Source of the DNA: Agrobacterium rosae
GTDB taxonomy: Bacteria > Pseudomonadota > Alphaproteobacteria > Rhizobiales > Rhizobiaceae
DNA length: 64,000 bases
Assembly (NCBI RefSeq): GCF_002915175.1
Contig: NZ_NXEJ01000013.1
Location: forward strand, 62,001 to 126,000
Reading direction: 5' to 3'
A program made the position numbers and the translations under genes. The first letter of the stretch is position 1; each line of letters opens with the position of its first letter. Below are positions 8,837 to 16,984 of the stretch, in pieces. The notes beneath the pieces are model-generated. The model was not told the DNA's origin. It saw nothing but the letters and a program-made list of their open reading frames with translations, and searched no databases.

Positions 8837-9918
8837 GTTCGATCGACAATGCAGATATCCAACTGGTGGATGTTTCGAAAACCTATGGCAATCATCTGGT
8901 CGTCGATCGGATCAATCTCGTCATCCCAAAAGGCGAGTTCGTCAGCATTCTCGGGCCATCTGGCTGTGGAAAGACCACTACTCTGAACATGGTTGCGGGC
9001 TTCCTTGAGCCGAGTTCGGGGGAAATCCGCATCCGCGGAAAGGATCAAGTCGGTGTTCCACCCGAAAAGCGCAACATTGGGCTGGTCTTCCAAAACTATG
9101 CGCTCTTCCCGCATATGACTGTCGCGGAAAATGTAGCCTTTGGGCTCAAGATGAAGCGAAAATCCAAATCGGAAATCGAAGAGGGGGTTCGCCGTGCACT
9201 CAAGAGTGTCCATCTCGAAGGCTATGAGACACGTTACCCCAAAGAGCTTTCGGGTGGTCAGCAGCAGAGAACGGCTCTGGCACGCGCTATCGCGCCACAA
9301 CCCTCTGTATTGCTGCTTGACGAGCCCCTATCAAATCTTGATCTGAAGCTTCGTGAAGCCATGCGCATCGAGTTGAAAGAAATCCAGCAGCAGCTCGGAA
9401 TGACGTTTGTGTATGTTACGCACGATCAGGAAGAAGCCATGGCGATGTCAGACCGGGTCGTCGTCATGTCAGGTGGTCTGATTGCGCAGGAGGGCCGACC
9501 AACGGATATATATCAAAATCCGGTCTCCGCCTTTGTGGCGGACTTTATCGGCAAATCAAATCTGTTGGCTGTCACAAGCGTCGAGAAGATGGGTGGTGAG
9601 CTCAGGCTGACTCTCAAAGGCGGCCCGACGCTGGTGGCAGACGAAACGCCCTCAACTCCAACCGGCAGGATAGAGCTGTGCTGTATCCGGCCGGAAAATG
9701 TGCAGTTGGCTGCGCCGGAAGAGACGAGTGAGAATCTCTTACCAGGCCGGGTGGACAAAATGGTCAATCTGGGAGCCCATGTCGATGTATGGGTAGACGT
9801 CTCCCAGGATTGCACCATTAAAGCGCAAATCCCGGTTCGCCGTCTGCAGGGCGTTGATGTCGGCAGCATGGTCAAACTGCGAATTGAACCGAAAGCTATT
9901 CAGCCACTGGCTGGATAA
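8833..9918 (+). CDS. ABC transporter ATP-binding protein (PotA-like)
   Basis: This 361-residue ATPase powers the importer. It shows Walker A GPSGCGKT (residues 41-48), Q-loop VFQNYALFPHMTV, signature LSGGQQQR (139-146), Walker B VLLLDE (159-164) and the H-loop histidine in YVTHDQEEAM. The C-terminal third (from about 240) is the TOBE regulatory domain found in polyamine, iron and sugar importer ATPases. All catalytic residues are present. It overlaps the upstream permease by 4 bases. Confidence 0.9.
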   Translation: MSSIDNADIQLVDVSKTYGNHLVVDRINLVIPKGEFVSILGPSGCGKTTTLNMVAGFLEPSSGEIRIRGKDQVGVPPEKRNIGLVFQNYALFPHMTVAENVAFGLKMKRKSKSEIEEGVRRALKSVHLEGYETRYPKELSGGQQQRTALARAIAPQPSVLLLDEPLSNLDLKLREAMRIELKEIQQQLGMTFVYVTHDQEEAMAMSDRVVVMSGGLIAQEGRPTDIYQNPVSAFVADFIGKSNLLAVTSVEKMGGELRLTLKGGPTLVADETPSTPTGRIELCCIRPENVQLAAPEETSENLLPGRVDKMVNLGAHVDVWVDVSQDCTIKAQIPVRRLQGVDVGSMVKLRIEPKAIQPLAG

Positions 9919-10001
9919 CCGGCATTCCTTGGTTCGCTTTTGCGGCGGCAGGTTTTTCATCTGCCGCTGTTTTCTCTCTGCAACACATTCAGGAAACGGG
10001 C

Positions 10002-11324
10002 ATGCTAATGGCACAAGACGGCAAGTCCGCACCGCGGCTGATCGCGCATCTTCACCAATTCCGAGACGGGCCTTGGCAGCCGAACGTTTTGCAACGAACC
10101 AAACTTTGTCTCGTCGACAGTCTTGGCTGTTTTTCTGGCGGGTTGTCTCTCACGCATTTCAAGCAGTCGACAGCAGGTTTTAAACGTACTCTGTTTTCTA
10201 CTGGTGCCGAAATTCGATCCTCACCATTTCTTCGAGCTTATCTCTACGGACAGGCGGTGATCGCGATGGATTATGACGATACTTTGTATGGTCATCCCGG
10301 CGGTCCCGTTATCGGCGCGATATTGGCGGTTGCCAGCGAAAGCAATTTCACGCTCGACCGGATATTGAGAGGTATTGCCGCAGGCTATGAAACACATGGC
10401 ATACTCTGTGAAGCGACCAAACCATCACCGGAACACGCAGCCAAGATTCGCTCAGTCGGTAATCTTGATACCATCGCTGCGGCGCTGGGGATCTCTGTAG
10501 CGCTCAATCTCGATGACGAAATGATCGAGCGTATAATTGGGGTCTCTGCCGCGCACTCCATTGTCCCCTACACGGCGAAATGGTACGAGCGGCCCGTGCC
10601 TGGAATGAAGAATAATATTGGCTGGATCGCAGCCGGGGCGGTGTTGGCTGTGAACCTTGCACTCGAGGGCCAGACGGGCATTACCCAGCCGCTTGAGGGT
10701 GATAAGGGTTTCTGGAGAATGGCGGGTTCTGACCGCTGGGTCTTCAATGAAGATTTGCTTGGCAAGCCGCCTGCGGTCCTACGCACGGGTTTCAAGCATT
10801 ACCCTGCGTGCTGGCACACTCAGGAATATCTCAAAACTTTTTCCACGCTTCTTGCCCAGGTCGATGCAGAGGACGATGTGCTTGATATCGTCATTTTTGC
10901 GACCCCCGATATCGAGAAATTCTGCGACAGAAATCTTATCGGGACGGCCGATGTCGCATTCAGCCTGCCTGCGATGTTTGAGTTGCTTATTGCGGGGGTT
11001 GAGCCCGGTCCTCTTTGGGCTGCAAAAAAGCCGCAGCTCGTGGAGCGTGGCTTCCACTATATGCGCTCCGACGAAAGACAAGTTCTGATCAATACACGTA
11101 AGGGGCGGGAACTGACCGCGTCAGTTGGACTGAACAGTTTATCGGACGGAGCAGGAAATGGTCTCGACTATGATGGTGTTTTGGCGAAATTTCGAAGGCT
11201 GGCGCCCGCCGATCTGCAACTCGCTATCCTTCCGCTTCTCAACCTTGAAAGTTCTGACGAGGCTGAAGTCGGAACCGATATTGCACAGCTATATGAGAAC
11301 ATTTTCAAATTGTTGATGCAATAG
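10002..11324 (+). CDS. MmgE/PrpD family protein
   Basis: This 440-residue protein belongs to the MmgE/PrpD family, whose best-known member is 2-methylcitrate dehydratase. Family marks are the N-terminal helical stretch with CLVDSLGCFSGG, MDYDDTLYGHPGGPVIGA near residue 90, GNLDTIAAALG and WHTQEYL. It sits 83 bases after the ATPase gene with an AGGA ribosome site and is probably the last gene of the importer operon. Family members next to amino-acid and hydantoin-type transport genes are common and their substrates mostly unknown; a dehydratase or isomerase step on the imported compound is an inference only. Confidence 0.82.
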   Translation: MLMAQDGKSAPRLIAHLHQFRDGPWQPNVLQRTKLCLVDSLGCFSGGLSLTHFKQSTAGFKRTLFSTGAEIRSSPFLRAYLYGQAVIAMDYDDTLYGHPGGPVIGAILAVASESNFTLDRILRGIAAGYETHGILCEATKPSPEHAAKIRSVGNLDTIAAALGISVALNLDDEMIERIIGVSAAHSIVPYTAKWYERPVPGMKNNIGWIAAGAVLAVNLALEGQTGITQPLEGDKGFWRMAGSDRWVFNEDLLGKPPAVLRTGFKHYPACWHTQEYLKTFSTLLAQVDAEDDVLDIVIFATPDIEKFCDRNLIGTADVAFSLPAMFELLIAGVEPGPLWAAKKPQLVERGFHYMRSDERQVLINTRKGRELTASVGLNSLSDGAGNGLDYDGVLAKFRRLAPADLQLAILPLLNLESSDEAEVGTDIAQLYENIFKLLMQ

Positions 11325-11349
11325 CTTTCGAAGTGGGCGGGAAGAGTTT

Positions 11350-11374
11350 GCTTTTCCTCGCGAGTGGAGGAAGC
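11350..11374. terminator. Hairpin between convergent metabolic and trb operons
   Basis: An inverted repeat, GCTTTTCCTC pairing with GAGGAAGC across 7 bases, lies between the end of the MmgE/PrpD gene and the end of trbI. Its place between two convergent operons suggests a two-way terminator, although the T tracts are short. The 94-base gap holds no gene. Confidence 0.4.
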
Positions 11375-11418
11375 TATCTCAGTTGCGTCTACTCCGTGAT
11401 ACCGCTTGGAGGCCTCCG

Positions 11419-12732
11419 TCAGCCACTATAGGTGCCGGGAAAGATGATGTCCTGGTCAACTAGCACATTGAACTTGAAGCCGGGCCGGATTTCCAGCGTT
11501 GGCTGCACGTCCATGTTGCGCTGGATTGTCCGGTCAGCAACACGCCCGAAAGTCTCCGCGAAATTCCGCCTTGCGGCATCCGAGGCGGTGTCCTGGGTCG
11601 CCAGTGTCGAACTCTGCGGCACGGCCATGTCGATCCCGGTTCCGATGAGGGCAATCAGCACGGCCGAACCGAATGTTTTGAGGTAGTGATTATCCACCTT
11701 GTCCTTAAACCCGCCATAACCTTCAGCGTCCGTTCCCGCCATGCCGCCGATCTGCAGCGTCGAGCCGTTCGGGAAAATGATGTCGGACCACACGACGAGC
11801 ACGCGGCTCTGGCCGAACGATACCTTGCTGTCGTAACGGCCGAACAGCTTCGTTCCCTGCGGGATCAGAAGCCGATGTCCCGTCGCTGAATCGTAGACGT
11901 TCTGGCTCACCTGAGCGGTGATCCGGCCGGGAAGGTCGGAATTAATCCCGGTAATCAATGTCGCGGGGATAACAGAGCCACGCTTGAGTTCGTAAAGCGA
12001 CTGTTGGGGGACAACTCGGTTGGGCAGGTAGCCGAGCTCCTTGAGGTCGGCATTGAAGAAATCCTCCTTGGATTTTTGGCCGTTCGGATCACTGTTCTGC
12101 CCAGCGAGGCCCGAGCGAAGAGCTGCAGCGTACAAGTCGGACGCGCCAGGTGTCGCCGAAGTGGAAACTCCGTTCGTCGTCGCGCCAGACGTGTCGGCCG
12201 TTTCCGCTGCCCGCCTGTCGAACTTGCCGCGATCGACGGCGATCGGCGAGTCATACGCGGCGTCATTGGCCTGCAGCCGGGCCATTCTCTGGCGTTGCCG
12301 CTCGCGGAGATATTGCTCTTCCTGCTCGCGTGCCAGGCGCGCGCGCCAGACCTGTTCGGATTCCAGCACCTCGGCGGGCCGTGCCTCTTCCCTGTGACGG
12401 GGCTGCGCTGTGAACGGATTGACCGAGCGCTTCTCTTCCTGCGTTTCGACGGGGGTCGGCTGTAGCGTCGTCACCTGCTGCGGCTCGCCGATGATGCCGT
12501 CTGAGACACCGCGCTTGAACTGGTCGGCGAAGGTCGAGGCCGGATCACCGGAGCTTGTCTCCGGTCCGGTGTCGCGGAAATATAGCCCGCGCGAGGTCAG
12601 GCCGTAGAAGATGACCGCGAGGAAGGCGACGACGAGCACGACCACGACGATGATCGGCAGACGGTTGATCCGACGCATGCCGGCGCCTGTGTTCTCGTTC
12701 TTGGCGCCGCCGAGCTTGAGCGATTGAACCAT
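11419..12732 (-). CDS. trbI: Conjugal transfer protein TrbI (VirB10-like)
   Basis: This 437-residue protein is the VirB10-type scaffold of the type IV secretion channel, spanning inner to outer membrane. It has a cytoplasmic start, one membrane helix (LPIIVVVVLVVAFLAVIFYGL, about residues 24-44), a long proline- and charge-rich periplasmic linker, and the conserved C-terminal domain with IPQGTKLFGRYDSKV and FNVLVDQDIIFPG. It is the last gene of the leftward traI-trb operon, 12 bases after trbH. Confidence 0.93.
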   Translation of the reverse strand: MVQSLKLGGAKNENTGAGMRRINRLPIIVVVVLVVAFLAVIFYGLTSRGLYFRDTGPETSSGDPASTFADQFKRGVSDGIIGEPQQVTTLQPTPVETQEEKRSVNPFTAQPRHREEARPAEVLESEQVWRARLAREQEEQYLRERQRQRMARLQANDAAYDSPIAVDRGKFDRRAAETADTSGATTNGVSTSATPGASDLYAAALRSGLAGQNSDPNGQKSKEDFFNADLKELGYLPNRVVPQQSLYELKRGSVIPATLITGINSDLPGRITAQVSQNVYDSATGHRLLIPQGTKLFGRYDSKVSFGQSRVLVVWSDIIFPNGSTLQIGGMAGTDAEGYGGFKDKVDNHYLKTFGSAVLIALIGTGIDMAVPQSSTLATQDTASDAARRNFAETFGRVADRTIQRNMDVQPTLEIRPGFKFNVLVDQDIIFPGTYSG

Positions 12733-12744
12733 GAGCGCCCTCCC

Positions 12745-13221
12745 CTAACCGCGTTTCATGACCGAGAGCGCGCTCGCCGGCTGGGCACCCGTCGTGGTGA
12801 CGGTGTAGGCGCGGCCGAGCTCGACGCTATTGGTCGACAGGCGCGCGAGAACCTGGCCCTCGAATGGAATGACGACATAGGCGAGCGGCACAGTGCGGGT
12901 CGCGCCATCGATCTTCTGGTCAGTCACGACGGCATAACCCCATCCTTTCAGTGCAGCTTCCAGCGCTTGCCCGAAGGGCGAGCTGTCCTGCTTCAGCGAG
13001 ACGGTCGCGGTTCCGGGGCCGATCTGCTCGGCGAGCCTGCTCACCATGTCACCGGCGATGGCGCTCGCCGCCGGTCCCGAGATTTCGGCGGGCGCGTTGC
13101 TGGTAGTCAGCCCGTCCGTTCCGAGCGACTGGCATCCGGAAAGGAAGAGCGCGAGGGTGCAGCCGGCGGCAAAGCTGGGGAGGGCGTGCAAGGGCTGTAG
13201 GTGGGTGAGGAAGCTTCGCAT
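12745..13221 (-). CDS. trbH: Conjugal transfer protein TrbH (lipoprotein)
   Basis: This 158-residue protein matches TrbH in position and form. It starts with a signal sequence ending in a lipobox, ALFLSGCQS, with the lipidated Cys near residue 29, so it is likely an outer-membrane lipoprotein of the mating channel. The rest is a small periplasmic domain. A GTG directly before the ATG could also start translation; the ATG at 13221 follows a GGGGAGGG ribosome site and overlaps the trbG stop. Confidence 0.85.
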   Translation of the reverse strand: MRSFLTHLQPLHALPSFAAGCTLALFLSGCQSLGTDGLTTSNAPAEISGPAASAIAGDMVSRLAEQIGPGTATVSLKQDSSPFGQALEAALKGWGYAVVTDQKIDGATRTVPLAYVVIPFEGQVLARLSTNSVELGRAYTVTTTGAQPASALSVMKRG

Positions 13222-14087
13222 CACCGCCCTCCCCGCCGGATCGTCACCTTCTCCTGTTTCCAGCCGACGCCGGAGACGAGGACCGCACGGTCGACGTGAT
13301 AGTCAACCACCATCATATCGCCCTTCATCCGGTAATTGACGATGCGGTTCTGCCCACCCGAGACGACGAACAGGACCGGCACGTCCTGGCCGGAGATCGA
13401 GCGCGGGAACTGGACGTAGGTCTTCTCCCCGTCCGAATAGACGCGCGTCGGCCGCCAGCCGGCGCTACCTGAGACGGAATAGGAAAAATTGAGCTGCTCG
13501 GCCGAGACACCGGCGCCGGGAATGGTGCTCGCCTCCATTCGAGCATTGATGTCGGCGAGCCTGGTCGAGACGTCTTCCGGATATTCGAAGCCGACGCGGG
13601 CCATATATTGCGTCTGATGCGACTTGAGCTGGATGTGATAAGTGCGGCGCGACGTCGTCACCACCATCGAGGTGACGAGGTTCGGCTCCGACGGCTTGAC
13701 GATCAGGTGGATTGCCTGCCCTCCGGCCGCCCCCGACGTTGCCGGCTCGACCTTCCAGCGAACCGTGTCGCCGACGAGCACGTCGCGGACGACCTCGCCG
13801 CCCTGAAGCTCTATATCGCAGACCTGCAAGGGCGAGCAGACCACGGAGGGCTGAACCTCGCCATAGAGGAAGATCACCTTTCCGTCCGGTCCTTTCGTCA
13901 CAAGGCCGCGACTTCCGCGCCACTGGCCGGAGATCCCCATCCCCTTCGCTTCGTTGGCCGTGACGCCATCGGCCGCGAGCGCGCGGGAGGAAAGTGAAGC
14001 CGACAACGGCACGATAGCAGCGACGATCGTGGCAGCAGTCAGCGTGGCCGAAAAACGTCTGAGTTGAATGTTCATGTTGGGGGCCAT
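13221..14087 (-). CDS. trbG: Conjugal transfer protein TrbG (VirB9-like)
   Basis: This is the VirB9-type outer-membrane-ring component of the mating channel, about 288 residues with a signal peptide ending near SRALAADG. The VirB9 core shows [22 protein letters not shown], the SNLVT-like region, and a C-terminal domain ending in [13 protein letters not shown] and [13 protein letters not shown]. It binds TrbH and TrbI counterparts. The start is uncertain: the TTG at 14096 overlaps trbF, and ATGs at 14087 and 14075 are also possible. Confidence 0.9.
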   Translation of the reverse strand: MAPNMNIQLRRFSATLTAATIVAAIVPLSASLSSRALAADGVTANEAKGMGISGQWRGSRGLVTKGPDGKVIFLYGEVQPSVVCSPLQVCDIELQGGEVVRDVLVGDTVRWKVEPATSGAAGGQAIHLIVKPSEPNLVTSMVVTTSRRTYHIQLKSHQTQYMARVGFEYPEDVSTRLADINARMEASTIPGAGVSAEQLNFSYSVSGSAGWRPTRVYSDGEKTYVQFPRSISGQDVPVLFVVSGGQNRIVNYRMKGDMMVVDYHVDRAVLVSGVGWKQEKVTIRRGGR

Positions 14088-14092
14088 GCCTT

Positions 14093-14755
14093 TCAAAGCT
14101 GCGCGGTCCAGTCGAGATCCCGGAGATAGAGACCGATCGGGTTCAGTCGGATGACGCCCTCGTCCTGCGGCGGCGTGAGTGTTACCGTGGCGATGCTGCG
14201 GAACCGGCGTGTTGCGGTCTCCTTGCCGCGGCGATCGCGCTCGAACTCCGTCCAGTCGATCTGGTAGCTCTGGTTCGACAGCGCGACGATGTTGTTGACC
14301 TCGACGGCGACGGTCGCGTTCTTCGCCTTCTCGAACGGCGAGGAGGAGCGGAACCAGGCGTTGACCTTTTCGGTGGCGGGATCCGAGGTCCGAAGCAACG
14401 CATAGGTGCGATCGATATACTGCTTCTGCACGACCGCATCCGGCGTCACCGATCGGAAGTTCGAGACAAAGCCGCCGAGCGTGGCGCGAACCACGCGCGG
14501 GTCAGCATATTCGATCTGCTGCGGGAAGCCGACGCTCGAGGCCGTGCCGAGCTTATCGACCTCGACGATGTAGGGAATGAGCTTGACCTGCGTGCTCTGG
14601 TAGAGCGCATAAGCAAAGCCGATCACGGCCATGAGCATGGCGGTGATGCCGACGACACGCCACGCCGCGGCCGCCCTCACATAGGAGCCATAGCGCTCGT
14701 TCCATTCGGTTCTCGCAGCAATATAGGGATTGTCGGGCGGGGTACGTCCGGCCAT
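14093..14755 (-). CDS. trbF: Conjugal transfer protein TrbF (VirB8-like)
   Basis: This 220-residue protein is the VirB8-type inner-membrane assembly factor of the mating channel. It has a short cytoplasmic start ([18 protein letters not shown]), one membrane helix ([19 protein letters not shown], about residues 33-51) and a periplasmic NTF2-like domain ending in [15 protein letters not shown]. It lies between trbL and trbG in the conserved trb order. Confidence 0.93.
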   Translation of the reverse strand: MAGRTPPDNPYIAARTEWNERYGSYVRAAAAWRVVGITAMLMAVIGFAYALYQSTQVKLIPYIVEVDKLGTASSVGFPQQIEYADPRVVRATLGGFVSNFRSVTPDAVVQKQYIDRTYALLRTSDPATEKVNAWFRSSSPFEKAKNATVAVEVNNIVALSNQSYQIDWTEFERDRRGKETATRRFRSIATVTLTPPQDEGVIRLNPIGLYLRDLDWTAQL

Positions 14756-14769
14756 GAGCGGTCAGCCTC

Positions 14770-15966
14770 TTATTTGTTTTCGTTGACGGGTGGAGGCGGA
14801 GGAGGCGCTGAGGGCCTGCCGGATTGCCGCGTCTGGTCGAGCTTGGCGTTGGCGAGACCGAGCAGCGAGCCGGCATAGGCACCGGGCGAGGCAATCGCCT
14901 TCTCCTTTGCTGCCGAGCCCGCCGCCCATCCGGCGTTGCCGATGCCGGACGCCATGCCACGGAGCGCCGCCCCGGCCATCGATGAGCCCTCAGCCCTCGC
15001 CGTACTTGCCGATTGCGCCCCTTTCATCGCGGCGCCTGCGCCAAGGAAAGCGCCGCCGGCGGCGAAGGCGGCCGTCTGACCACCGTGGCGGATTGCCTCC
15101 ATGCCGCCCGAGACCGATGCACCCTGGACGACGCCCTGGATGATCGGCGGCACGTACATGGCGATAATGAAGACCACGACGGAGATACCGGCGATGCCGA
15201 GCGTGGTGATGAACTGGTCGGAGGTCGCCGTCGGCGCCTCAGCCAGCCCGATCAGAATGTCGGAACCGATCTTCGCGATCATCACCAGTGCCATCAGCTT
15301 CATGCCGACCGAGAAGGCATAGACAAGGTAACGGACCGCGAAATCCTTGGTATAGGAGCTGCCGCCGAGGCCGAGCATGATCATGCCGGCGAGGAGGCCC
15401 ACATACATCTCGACCATGACGGCGACAAAGATCGCGGCGACGAGGCTGAAAGCGACGACGACCACTATCATCGCGAAGACCGCGGCGATCGCCAGCGCAT
15501 TGTCCTCCCACAAGCCGAACTTCGCCTGCTCCGACATTTTCGATGCCACGCGGATACCGGCATCGAAAATGTTGGCCGGCGAAGCGGAGCCCCCGCCGGC
15601 GCCGATCTGGAACAGGCTGTCGACCACCGCCTTGGCGAGCGCAGGGCCGCGATCGAGGATGAAGGCGAAGAGACCGATGAACATGATCCGACGCACGAGC
15701 TCGGCGAACCAGGCGTCGAGGCTTGCCGCATTGATCGCCAGCCACACGGCGGCGATGCCGATCTCGATCCCGGCGAGGATCCAGAACAGGGAGCGCGCCG
15801 CGTTCATGATCGTCGTCTCCCAGCCCTTGGCGGCGGTGACGACCTGGTTCTCCAACGTGGTGAGCACGGAACCCTGTTGGGCGAGCGCCGGCGCTGTCGC
15901 GAGAGCCAGGATCGCGACGACGATGAATGCGGTTTCGAGCTTGCGGGACGAGCGGATGACTACCAT
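14770..15966 (-). CDS. trbL: Conjugal transfer protein TrbL (VirB6-like)
   Basis: This 398-residue polytopic inner-membrane protein is the VirB6-type channel component. After an N-terminal hydrophobic segment it has about six membrane helices between residues 40 and 270 and a glycine/alanine-rich C-terminal tail ending in SAPPPPPPVNENK. It overlaps trbK-alt by 7 bases and precedes trbF by 14 bases, the standard order. Confidence 0.92.
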   Translation of the reverse strand: MVVIRSSRKLETAFIVVAILALATAPALAQQGSVLTTLENQVVTAAKGWETTIMNAARSLFWILAGIEIGIAAVWLAINAASLDAWFAELVRRIMFIGLFAFILDRGPALAKAVVDSLFQIGAGGGSASPANIFDAGIRVASKMSEQAKFGLWEDNALAIAAVFAMIVVVVAFSLVAAIFVAVMVEMYVGLLAGMIMLGLGGSSYTKDFAVRYLVYAFSVGMKLMALVMIAKIGSDILIGLAEAPTATSDQFITTLGIAGISVVVFIIAMYVPPIIQGVVQGASVSGGMEAIRHGGQTAAFAAGGAFLGAGAAMKGAQSASTARAEGSSMAGAALRGMASGIGNAGWAAGSAAKEKAIASPGAYAGSLLGLANAKLDQTRQSGRPSAPPPPPPVNENK

Positions 15967-16178
15967 CGCGGCTTCATTTCCTGCCCGCCACGCACGTCGC
16001 GATCCGGGTCGCCCTCGAAGAAGCGCTCCCGGTGCTCGCGCTGCGCTGCGCCAGAACGCGACGTCCCGGCCGGTGTTTCAGTCGCAGCATCCGGTTGGAC
16101 CACCACCCAGACGATCATGCCGGCTCCGAAGGCGACGACACCGGCTACTGCGAGGGCGATGATGATACGCGGGCTCAC
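15960..16178 (-). CDS. TrbK-alt family putative entry exclusion protein
   Basis: This 72-residue protein lies where alphaproteobacterial trb operons carry a short TrbK-alternative protein thought to block entry of a second copy of the plasmid. It has one N-terminal membrane helix (IIIALAVAGVVAFGAGMIVW) and a charged tail. The tail RERFFEGDPDRDVRGGQEM-KPRW closely resembles the last residues of TrbJ next door. The start is a GTG that overlaps the trbJ stop (GTGA). The exclusion role is known for the family position, not shown here. Confidence 0.85.
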   Translation of the reverse strand: MSPRIIIALAVAGVVAFGAGMIVWVVVQPDAATETPAGTSRSGAAQREHRERFFEGDPDRDVRGGQEMKPRW

Positions 16179-16984
16179 CAGCGGGGCTCCATAGTCTGCC
16201 CGCCGCGGATGTCATTGGTTGGCGCGTTGAAGAATTTCTCGCGCCGGGCCTGGGCAAGATCCTTCTGTGCCTGTTCCGACTGGAACCAAGTTCCCATCAT
16301 CGTGGTCTGCTGTGACACCAGCCCGCGCAGCTTCTGCATCTGCGCCACCTGCTGGGTGGCGATCTGGTGGCCCACCTGCAGGGCCTTCATCTGGCCGTCG
16401 GCGCTCTCCGACATCGAGCGCAGCGAGGACATGGTGGATTCTTCGCTGGAAAACTGCTCGGCCGTGAGGTTAGCCGCCTTCAGTGTGCCCGCGATGGTGT
16501 CGCGATTGGTGTCGGACCAGTTCTGGTAGGTCGACGAGAAGCTTTGACCGTCCGGAAGGTTACTCTTCATGTCCGCAAAGCTCTGAAACCGCTGCTTCAG
16601 GACGTCGTCGATGTTGCCCATCGAAAATGCCACGCCCTGTCCCTGCGCGACGATGTTCTGGAGCTTGTTGAGGTCGTTCTCGACCTGGCCCCAGATATGG
16701 TTTGGCAGCTGCGCGGTGTTCTGCAGCAGGTTCTTGTAGATGTTGATCTGGTTCTGGATCTGCTCGGCAAGCTGGCTGATCTGGGTGATCTGATTGTTCA
16801 CCTGCTCGGCGGACTTGCCGACGAGACTAATGAGCTCCGCATTGTTGGCGAGCTGCGTCCATTCGGTGGCTTGCCCGGTCACACCGCCGGCATATGCGGC
16901 AAGCGGGAAAGCGACCGGGATCATGATGGCCGCGATCATGACGGCGCGCGCCGCTTCAAGCGGCCGGGAAAAGTGTTTCGGCAT
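16175..16984 (-). CDS. trbJ: Conjugal transfer protein TrbJ (VirB5-like)
   Basis: This 269-residue periplasmic protein is the VirB5-type minor pilus or adhesion component. It has a signal peptide (about residues 1-32, cut near AAYAGG), then a long helical, Gln/Asn-rich coiled-coil region (QVNNQITQISQLAEQIQNQI) and a second helical part. The C-terminal tail, REKFFNAPTNDIRGGQTM followed by EPRW, is shared with TrbK-alt. Its start overlaps the 3' end of trbE by 29 bases. Confidence 0.92.
   Translation of the reverse strand: MPKHFSRPLEAARAVMIAAIMIPVAFPLAAYAGGVTGQATEWTQLANNAELISLVGKSAEQVNNQITQISQLAEQIQNQINIYKNLLQNTAQLPNHIWGQVENDLNKLQNIVAQGQGVAFSMGNIDDVLKQRFQSFADMKSNLPDGQSFSSTYQNWSDTNRDTIAGTLKAANLTAEQFSSEESTMSSLRSMSESADGQMKALQVGHQIATQQVAQMQKLRGLVSQQTTMMGTWFQSEQAQKDLAQARREKFFNAPTNDIRGGQTMEPRW

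Noticed and set aside
15013..16194. Open plus-strand frame of 393 codons opposite trbL and trbK-alt
   Set aside because: The trb genes are certain from order and membrane profile; the plus-strand product is extremely charged with no membrane or domain pattern.
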